Shown here: one piece after another, positions 58,072-64,000 of the stretch
How the letters are laid out: every line of letters starts with the position of its first letter
How positions within the stretch are numbered: the stretch's first letter is position 1
Position numbers and translations under genes: made by a program
The notes under the pieces: model-generated
What the model was told of the DNA's origin: nothing
Database searches by the model: none
The model's input: the letters and a program-made list of their open reading frames with translations, nothing else
From: Verrucomicrobiia bacterium
GTDB lineage: Bacteria > Verrucomicrobiota > Verrucomicrobiia > Palsa-1439
DNA length: 64,000 bases
Reading direction: 5' to 3'
Assembly: GCA_022072455.1 (NCBI GenBank)
Contig: JAJVHY010000022.1
Location: 1 to 64,000 of the forward strand

Positions 58072-59455
58072 TGACCCCTGCATGTTGGTGGTGTTGACGG
58101 AATTGTTGCGCACCTGGCAGCACACGGTGCTGGCGGCACCGGCCCCGGCGCGGGCGCTGGAGCTGGTGAAGACCAAGGCGCCGGACCTGGTGATCACTGA
58201 TATCGAGATGCCAGATGGCAAACCCGCCGGGCTGAAACTGCTCAGCGAAATCAAAGACCACGACCGCACGATCCCGGTAATCGTGGTGACCGGTCAGGGC
58301 ACGAAGGAACGTGCTGTCACCGCCTTACGGGCCGGCGCGCAAGACTTCATCGAAAAACCGTTTCACCTGGATGAACTGGGCAAACGCATCGAGAACGCCC
58401 TGCTCCAACGGCTGGGGATGCGGGCGTTGGAGGAAAACGTGGCGTTGAAGAAACAACTCACCGACAAGTTTCAGATCGATAACATCGTGGGCAACAGCCA
58501 GCCGATGCAGAATGTTTACCGGCTGATCCGGCGGGTCGCAGACACCGATGTGACCGTGTTGATCCTCGGCGAGAGCGGCACCGGCAAGGAACTCGTCGCG
58601 AAGGCGCTGCATCACACCAGCCGGCGCGCGGCCCGCCCGTTCATTGCCGTCAACTGCGCCGCCATGCCGGAACATTTGCTCGAATCAGAATTGTTCGGCC
58701 ACCGCAAAGGCGCGTTTACCGGCGCGACGTTCGACAAACCCGGCCTGTTTCAGGCGGCGGAAGGCGGGACAATTTTCCTCGACGAAATCGGTTCCATGCC
58801 GGCCAATCTGCAAGGTAAACTGCTCCGGTTTCTCCAAGAAAAAGAAGTCCGGCACGTCGGCGATACCGAAACGGTCAAGGTGGACGTGCGGGTGTTGGCC
58901 GCGACCAACGAACCGCTCGAAGCCAAGCTGCGCGACAAATCATTCCGGGAAGACCTCTACTACCGGCTCAATGTGATTGCGATCCAGGTGCCGGCGTTGC
59001 GGCAACGGCCCGATGACATTCCCCTCCTGGCGGCGCATTTTATTCAGGAAATTGCGAAACGCGCCGGCGGGCCACCGGTGCGTCTTTCCCCCGCCGCGGC
59101 CCAGACGTTGGCCGCGTACCACTGGCCCGGCAACGTCCGCGAACTTCAGAACGCCATCGAACGCGCCGCCGTGTTGTGCGACGACGGTGTGATCGCGCCG
59201 CACGATTTGCCCGAGCCGACGCCGAGCAGCGACAACTCGCCACGAGACGCGGCGGCGGCGGTACGGGAAGATGGCGGGTTGATCCCCTTAAAGGATTATC
59301 TGCACCTGCAAGCCGTTGCGTACATCAAACGCGCGCTCAGCGTCACCGACAGCCGGGAAAAAGCTGCGCGCATGTTGGGCGTGAGTCCGACAACGTTGTA
59401 CCGGCGACTCAACCCCGACGTGCCGCAGGAGGAACTCGCCGAGACTCAGGCGTAG
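58046..59455 (+). CDS. NtrC-type sigma-54-dependent response regulator
   Basis: A 469-residue activator. Receiver (1-120) with D52 in [13 protein letters not shown]+ domain (145-385) with Walker A GESGTGKE (175-182), the sigma-54 contact loop GAFTGA (222-227) and [13 protein letters not shown]; and a Fis-type helix-turn-helix at the end ([20 protein letters not shown]). It should open sigma-54 promoters when phosphorylated, most likely by the hybrid kinase just upstream (start lies within that gene's last codons). The ATG at 58046 has GGAG at the right distance. Confidence 0.95.
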   Translation: MAKILIVDDDPCMLVVLTELLRTWQHTVLAAPAPARALELVKTKAPDLVITDIEMPDGKPAGLKLLSEIKDHDRTIPVIVVTGQGTKERAVTALRAGAQDFIEKPFHLDELGKRIENALLQRLGMRALEENVALKKQLTDKFQIDNIVGNSQPMQNVYRLIRRVADTDVTVLILGESGTGKELVAKALHHTSRRAARPFIAVNCAAMPEHLLESELFGHRKGAFTGATFDKPGLFQAAEGGTIFLDEIGSMPANLQGKLLRFLQEKEVRHVGDTETVKVDVRVLAATNEPLEAKLRDKSFREDLYYRLNVIAIQVPALRQRPDDIPLLAAHFIQEIAKRAGGPPVRLSPAAAQTLAAYHWPGNVRELQNAIERAAVLCDDGVIAPHDLPEPTPSSDNSPRDAAAAVREDGGLIPLKDYLHLQAVAYIKRALSVTDSREKAARMLGVSPTTLYRRLNPDVPQEELAETQA

Positions 59456-61026
59456 TAGTGATAGTTGACGTCGGGGAAGATGTTGTCGCGCCATTCGAGG
59501 GACGCGAGCCACGGTTCGTCAATGCGGCCGGCTTTGATCTGCTCGTAGAGGCGGGTGAAACGGAGGATGTGATCTTTGGTGCGTTTGACGGCGTACTGGA
59601 CGGTCGTGCCGGTCTTCATGATGAACGCCCAATCGCTGGATTGCGCGAGGAGCAGTTCGCGGGCGGCTTGTTTGAGTGCGCGTTGCATCAGGGCGTCGCC
59701 GTGTTGGTAATGCCGGGCGAGTTCGGTCATCCGGTCAGCGGCAACGTGGAGGTGCTGGTAAATCCACGCGTTGGAGCCTTCGAGCCAAACTTCCCAATAG
59801 CCTTTATGCCCCCAACTCGATGCGCTGGGTTGGGCGACCTGCTGGGTGGGGTGGTGCCGCAGGTATTCGGTCGGGGTGGTTAGCTTGAAGACGGACTGGT
59901 CGAATGCGGCTTTGCGCATGAAGAAATTCAGGAACTCCGGTCCTTCAAACCACCAGTGGCCGTAAAGTTCGGCGTCGTACGGGGAGAGGATGAGCGGCTC
60001 GCGTTTCATGACGCCGTAGAGATGTTGCACCTGCTTCTCGCGGTTGAACATGAAGTTGCCGGCGTGACTGGCGGCTTTGTCCATCGCCCATTGTCGGACG
60101 TAGAATTCTTTGTAAGGTGATTTACCGGTGATGCGATGGTACTTCACGCCGGTAAAACAGCGAATGCCGTCGGGATGGATGTAGGGTTTGATGTAGTCGA
60201 ATTCGAGGTCGAAGCCGACATCCCGGTAGAAATCCCGGTAATCGACGTCGCCGGGATAGCCTTCTTCGGAGCTCCAGACTTGTTTGGAGGATTCAACGTC
60301 GCGCCCAAAGGCGGCGACACCATTCGGAGCGAAGATCGGGGCGAAATTGCCATAGCGGGGCCGCGGGTGGGCGAAGGCGACTCCATGGGTGTCGGTGATG
60401 AACCAGCGGATATTGGCTTCCGCGAGGAAGTTTTCGATACCGGGAACATAGGCACACTCCGGCAACCAGATGCCACGCGGGTCGCATCCGAAGCAGGCCC
60501 GGTAATGATCGCGGGCAATCAGGATTTGGGCGCGGATGGATTCCGGGTGTTCAACCATCAGCGGGAGGAAGCCGTGGGTGGCGCCGCAGGTGATGATTTC
60601 GAGTTTGCCGAGTTCCTGAAATTTGCGGAAGGCGCCGACGAGGTTGCGGCCATAGCGGTCGCAGAAGGTGGTCCGGGCTTCCTGGAAGCGGTTGTGGTAG
60701 AACCAAGCGAGCTCGTGAAAGGGGCGGTCCCACTTGGTGCGTTCGATTTCTTTTTCGGTCAACTCGATGAGTTTGTTGAGGTGCCGGAGGTAGCGGTCTT
60801 GGAGGAGCGGGTCGAGCAGCATCGAGCAGAGCGGCGGGGTCATGGACATCGTGAGCCGGAAGTCCACGTTGTCGCGGACGAGGCCTTCCATCACTTTGAT
60901 GAGGGGAATGTAGGTCTCAGTGATGGCCTCGAAGAGCCAGTCTTCTTCGAGAAATTGGTCATACTCGGGATGGCGCACAAACGGCAAGTGCGCGTGCAAG
61001 ACGAGCGCTACGTATCCTTGAGCCAC
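59446..61026 (-). CDS. GH57 1,4-alpha-glucan branching enzyme
   Basis: A 526-residue GH57 protein (DUF1957 type). It begins GYVALVLHAHLPFVRHPEY. The catalytic nucleophile is E190 in GIWLPECAYVPG and the acid D351 in LILSPYDAELYGHWWFEGPE, at the distances known for the branching enzymes of Thermus and Thermococcus. It forms alpha-1,6 branches in glycogen. The GTG at 61026 follows AGGA. The DUF4912 gene lies just upstream in the same operon, a pairing seen in many verrucomicrobia. Its 3' end overlaps the converging NtrC gene by ten bases. Confidence 0.92.
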   Translation of the reverse strand: MAQGYVALVLHAHLPFVRHPEYDQFLEEDWLFEAITETYIPLIKVMEGLVRDNVDFRLTMSMTPPLCSMLLDPLLQDRYLRHLNKLIELTEKEIERTKWDRPFHELAWFYHNRFQEARTTFCDRYGRNLVGAFRKFQELGKLEIITCGATHGFLPLMVEHPESIRAQILIARDHYRACFGCDPRGIWLPECAYVPGIENFLAEANIRWFITDTHGVAFAHPRPRYGNFAPIFAPNGVAAFGRDVESSKQVWSSEEGYPGDVDYRDFYRDVGFDLEFDYIKPYIHPDGIRCFTGVKYHRITGKSPYKEFYVRQWAMDKAASHAGNFMFNREKQVQHLYGVMKREPLILSPYDAELYGHWWFEGPEFLNFFMRKAAFDQSVFKLTTPTEYLRHHPTQQVAQPSASSWGHKGYWEVWLEGSNAWIYQHLHVAADRMTELARHYQHGDALMQRALKQAARELLLAQSSDWAFIMKTGTTVQYAVKRTKDHILRFTRLYEQIKAGRIDEPWLASLEWRDNIFPDVNYHYYA

Positions 61027-61042
61027 CGGTAATCCTTTCGAC

Positions 61043-62383
61043 TTACGCCGTCGGCGCCTTGAGATGCGCGGGCGCGCGGACTTGACCGACGTCGCCAGAG
61101 GTTTTGGTTTTGCGTTCGAAGCGCAGGTCAGCGCTCCGTTTTTCCCCGTGTTTTCCGGAGACAGCCACGACGGGCAGCCGGTACTGGCCATCCGGGAAGG
61201 CGTAATGGAACGAGAATGTCCCGTCACTGCGGAGTTTGATCGGCTGACCGTCAATGGTGACTTTCGCGTCGGGTTCGGTCGCGCCGTAGATGACCAGTTC
61301 GGCGTTGACGGCAAACCAGAAGCCTTGCTGGGGCTGGCCGGACCAACTCGCGCCGGCAGGGCTGAAGCCACTGAACATGCCGGAACTGGTTTCCTCGAGG
61401 AGCCGGCGGCGGAGCCATTCGGTCATTTCCAGCGAACCAACTTGCGTCTTGCGCAGGATATCACCGTTGATGATGTGCTGGAGTTGTGCCGTCTGTTCCC
61501 GGGTCCACGGACCGAGTTCGACCTCAACGCGGAAGGGGAACTGATAGCCAGTGGATTGCAACCGGTGGAGGGTTTCTGCCAACTTTTCTCCGCCAGTCAC
61601 ATGTTGACGGATCAGGCCGAGCAATTCATTAAAGCGAACGTCAACAGGAAGTGTGGCAAACCGGGCCGTAGTGTCGGCTGATACGCCCGCGGACGGTGTG
61701 GTCGCTTCGCGTGAGCGGCTGATAACATTGAAGGCGCCGTCGGGCCGCCAGTAGCCAAGTTCGGCATGATAGGTGGTGGCGGCCTTGTGGGCCGGGATAT
61801 ACCAGTTGCGCGAATCATGACCGAGGGTGATTTCTTGCGCTGGGTAAGCGTGATTTTTCTCAAACACACGCAGGACGACCCGGCCATCGGAGGCTTGTTT
61901 CCGAAATTCGGCGAGTTGCTGCCAATGAAAATCCCAATACGCAAACAGCCAATGCAGGTCACGAGCGGAGAGAAAGAGTCGTCCCGTTCCATAGCTGTCC
62001 GGCAATTCACCGAGGTTTTCTTCCAAGAAAACCTGCTTGGGCTGCCGTTTGGCGGGCGCGACATCGAATTTGTGAGCGGCCAAATCGGCAACCACCGGTG
62101 GCGGAGTTGGAATTGCTTTTCTGGGTGACGCTTTCCGCTTCGTCTTGGATAGTGGTGGAAGAGTGTTGCGCTTTCGAACAGCGCGCCGCTTAATGGCGTT
62201 GGCAGCTTTTTGTGCGAGGGCGACGGCTTGCTTCTTCAGGGGAATAGACCGCCGTTGTTTAGCGCGGCTGATGGTTTCGACGAGTTCCGGCTTGTTCATG
62301 GTGGAAATACCGCGTAAGCCAAGCCGGTCGGCCAATTTCAGGAGCTCCGCTTTCGTTTTTGTCTTTAAGTCAGTCTTACTCAT
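61043..62383 (-). CDS. DUF4912 protein with SAP/Rho-N-like N-terminus
   Basis: A 446-residue protein. Residues 1-40 look like a Rho-N/SAP helical module (KTKAELLKLADRLGLRGIST, MNKPELVETISRAK). A Lys/Arg-rich linker follows (60-105). The DUF4912 domain (about 140-240) has ARDLHWLFAYWDFHWQQLAE and RVVLRVFEK. The C-terminal third is beta-rich with a carbohydrate-binding look (FWFAVNAELVIYGATEPDAK, VTIDGQPIKLRSDGTFSFHY). Because it is always close to a GH57 branching enzyme, a role in glycogen organisation is likely but unproven. ATG 62383 follows GGAG. Confidence 0.85.
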   Translation of the reverse strand: MSKTDLKTKTKAELLKLADRLGLRGISTMNKPELVETISRAKQRRSIPLKKQAVALAQKAANAIKRRAVRKRNTLPPLSKTKRKASPRKAIPTPPPVVADLAAHKFDVAPAKRQPKQVFLEENLGELPDSYGTGRLFLSARDLHWLFAYWDFHWQQLAEFRKQASDGRVVLRVFEKNHAYPAQEITLGHDSRNWYIPAHKAATTYHAELGYWRPDGAFNVISRSREATTPSAGVSADTTARFATLPVDVRFNELLGLIRQHVTGGEKLAETLHRLQSTGYQFPFRVEVELGPWTREQTAQLQHIINGDILRKTQVGSLEMTEWLRRRLLEETSSGMFSGFSPAGASWSGQPQQGFWFAVNAELVIYGATEPDAKVTIDGQPIKLRSDGTFSFHYAFPDGQYRLPVVAVSGKHGEKRSADLRFERKTKTSGDVGQVRAPAHLKAPTA

Positions 62384-62518
62384 ATCCGATCTCCGCCCCA
62401 CTTCTCCAAGTGCGGTTACCATAGGCAAAAGCGTCGCAGAAAGTAAACCGCTTTTTTGGATACTCAAAGTCGAGCTTGATATATTGGCACCGGAGCCGAG
62501 TGAAACCACTCTCAATCA

Positions 62519-63805
62519 TCAGAAGGTGTAGTTTATCCGAATGGAGAGTCGATTAACATCATAGTTTGAGTCAGGTTGATTAGAACTCCTGAGCACATAT
62601 TGATAATTAAAATTACCAGTTAGATTCGCTGTAAATCTCCGTCTTAACCCCAACTGTATAGCAAACAGATCCGTAACCTCTCCACTGCTGTCACGGCCAA
62701 GACTTTCAGCATGCGTCCAAGTAAACGCTGGACTCAGGGTGACAGTCGGGGTGAGTAAATGGTTAATACGGAGCGTGGCCCCATAGACCTCGGTGACACT
62801 TGAGCTCTTCAAAACAGCCGTGACTCCGGGACTGTTGAACATTGAGATCGAGTAAGTTGTATTGGGATTGAGTTCATTGGCGTATGATAGTCCAATTGAT
62901 GACGTAATCCCATCAACGTTATCAGCCCGCAAAACTTCCTTGTCAAAAATCCCACCAAAGATGCCGTCCCCTGGTCCAAGTACTTGTGACTTAATCCGTG
63001 AATGTGAAAAACCAATGGAAATAACCCCGCTCAATCGTGGTGTTAGTAGACCCGAAACGCCAATCGAGCTGCTCCAGCCTTCCGAATCTTGTAAGTCTGG
63101 GTCTGCTTGATAGGTTAATGCGTAAGTATTCGCCCAAAACAGCGAGTACCTATCGCGAATCAGCAGCGACGGAGTGAAGGAAAACTGATAAACTGTTGTC
63201 TCTTGGTCGGGATCGGTTGGCGAGATTGTGTCCGTGCGATCGCCCCGCAGACTGATCGTAGCTTTCCCAAAGTTTCTGGATGCATTCACAGCGACAAGGT
63301 TGCGATACTGCTCTGTGGTAGCTTCATTCAGTCCAACCGCCAATTCCAATTCATCATTTTTGAAGGAAAAGGAGTCAGACAGTGAGAGACGCCAAAGACC
63401 GACTGTCAAGGGAACAAAGAGTTCCGCTGTCACCGGAGAGCTAAAACTGCGAGTATGGCCATTTCCATTCAATGAATATTTCTCATTGTATGCGAAACCG
63501 GTTCTGATGGTCATCTGCTCACCACCCGTGCCTGCGATATGAATAGGTAATGTCAGTCCACCGTTGAATGTTGGGCCCAAAATCCAGTCAACATTCGAAA
63601 TCCGGTCGGATTCGCTGTTATTAAGGTTGTCAGTGAACTCCAAGCCAGCCTGAACACCGAGTGTTCCTCTGAGCAATCCGAAGTTGATTGTGTCAGCCAA
63701 ACAGGCTAGAGGCAACAATTCCAAAAGAACCACAGAAAATAACCACCGGAGTATCCGAGGTCGAACATGTAACAAGGAGGAAGTTGTTGAATCAACCGTC
63801 ACCAA
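62519..63805 (-). CDS. Outer-membrane beta-barrel protein
   Basis: A protein of about 428 residues with an N-terminal signal peptide (ILRWLFSVVLLELLPLACLA). The mature part alternates hydrophobic and polar residues in some 16 or more strands, and ends in SIRINYTF. The C-terminal Phe is the BAM recognition mark of outer-membrane barrels. Family not certain; similar proteins are annotated as surface or exopolysaccharide-related outer-membrane beta-barrels. The start is uncertain (TTG 63805 or GTG 63802), with no good ribosome site. Its G+C is clearly below the window average, unlike the GH57 genes next to it. Confidence 0.75.
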   Translation of the reverse strand: MVTVDSTTSSLLHVRPRILRWLFSVVLLELLPLACLADTINFGLLRGTLGVQAGLEFTDNLNNSESDRISNVDWILGPTFNGGLTLPIHIAGTGGEQMTIRTGFAYNEKYSLNGNGHTRSFSSPVTAELFVPLTVGLWRLSLSDSFSFKNDELELAVGLNEATTEQYRNLVAVNASRNFGKATISLRGDRTDTISPTDPDQETTVYQFSFTPSLLIRDRYSLFWANTYALTYQADPDLQDSEGWSSSIGVSGLLTPRLSGVISIGFSHSRIKSQVLGPGDGIFGGIFDKEVLRADNVDGITSSIGLSYANELNPNTTYSISMFNSPGVTAVLKSSSVTEVYGATLRINHLLTPTVTLSPAFTWTHAESLGRDSSGEVTDLFAIQLGLRRRFTANLTGNFNYQYVLRSSNQPDSNYDVNRLSIRINYTF

Positions 63806-63844
63806 TTATCAGTATCCGAGTGCTCAAAGACCACCCAGACCTCC

Positions 63845-64000
63845 TTAATTTGCAGGTTGAATGCGTAGCGGCGCCCCGCCAGTAGAAATTTTGGCGCGCA
63901 TCACCAAGCCAGTGGTTCCATTTAAGTCGCCCGGGCGATTATCGACAAACACTCCAGTAGCTGCTCCCTTCAACCGTGCCGGGACGCCATTGACCATACG
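63845..64000 (-). CDS. C-terminal end of a protein cut by the window edge
   Basis: The minus strand is open from the window end to TAA at 63845, giving 51 codons (MVNGVPARLKGAATGVFVDN, then GDLNGTTGLVMRAKISTGG). It lacks an internal start of normal form and is probably the end of a longer protein. No family can be named from this tail. It precedes the outer-membrane protein gene on the same strand by about 40 bases. Confidence 0.5.
   Translation of the reverse strand, partial: RMVNGVPARLKGAATGVFVDNRPGDLNGTTGLVMRAKISTGGAPLRIQPAN

Noticed and set aside
1-64000. tRNA, rRNA or riboswitch
   Set aside because: I looked for cloverleaf arms with CCA-type ends, rRNA-like stretches and cobalamin or other riboswitch cores in the gaps and saw none. 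A covariance-model search would be decisive.

Overview
The window is a 64 kb stretch of a high-G+C Gram-negative chromosome. The gene content points to the Verrucomicrobiota, probably a Pedosphaera/Limisphaera-type lineage. The clues are a GH57 branching enzyme paired with a DUF4912 protein, WaaA (so lipid A/LPS), ThuA/Gfo-Idh pairs, secreted proteins ending in the FWRVR-type C-terminus common in that phylum, membrane-anchored regulators, and many GC-rich palindromic repeats. This assignment is inferred from protein families, not from a marker gene. I saw no rRNA, tRNA, CRISPR array or transposase.

Layout. 0-1.8 kb: a secreted protein, a toxin-antitoxin operon whose PIN toxin has an in-frame stop, and the remnant of a second secreted protein. 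1.8-5.4 kb: UV endonuclease UvsE, a membrane thioredoxin, an ICMT-like methyltransferase, an SRPBCC protein and a DUF4397 protein. 5.1-21.9 kb: a B12-binding MerR regulator (CarH/LitR type) and two carotenoid desaturase/oxidase genes, a class-3 aldehyde dehydrogenase, a CrtQ-type glycosyltransferase and a CrtO-type acyltransferase. Together these make most of a staphyloxanthin-like C30 carotenoid pathway, interrupted by ion-transport genes (P-type ATPase, voltage-gated channel, pyruvate-kinase-like protein) and an intact MazE/VapC-type module. 21.9-29 kb: a LOV-like PAS protein, photolyase, a sugar ABC permease and binding protein without an ATPase, and ThuA/ThuB-like proteins. 29-39 kb: a membrane-tethered receiver protein and a decayed paralogue, HEAT-repeat and secreted proteins, a CDP-alcohol phosphatidyltransferase, an FAD oxidoreductase, a GH4 glycosidase, WaaA, a dienelactone hydrolase and DUF167.

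39-44.4 kb: a large hybrid histidine kinase, repeat elements, a three-gene set of unknown function and a 43-bp tandem array of seven units. 44.7-51.1 kb: a region that looks like a defence island. It holds a type IIG restriction-modification protein that has lost the SAM-binding motif I of its methyltransferase, a second PD-(D/E)XK-like protein, a small coupled protein, and an Mrr-type nuclease carried on a signal peptide, a periplasmic coiled coil and a membrane segment. The middle of this block is visibly lower in G+C than its neighbours. 51.5-59.5 kb: a Sel1 protein and a block of two-component genes (a frameshifted NarL-type kinase and its regulator, a second hybrid kinase, an NtrC-type regulator). 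59.4-64 kb: GH57 branching enzyme, DUF4912 protein, an outer-membrane beta-barrel and a gene cut by the window edge.

How the parts fit. Light and oxidative stress is a recurrent theme: UvsE, photolyase, a CarH-like regulator and a membrane-protective carotenoid. The most unusual parts are the nuclease island with its damaged methyltransferase and membrane-tethered Mrr nuclease, a palindromic repeat lying in frame inside the photolyase gene, and at least five genes caught in different stages of decay.
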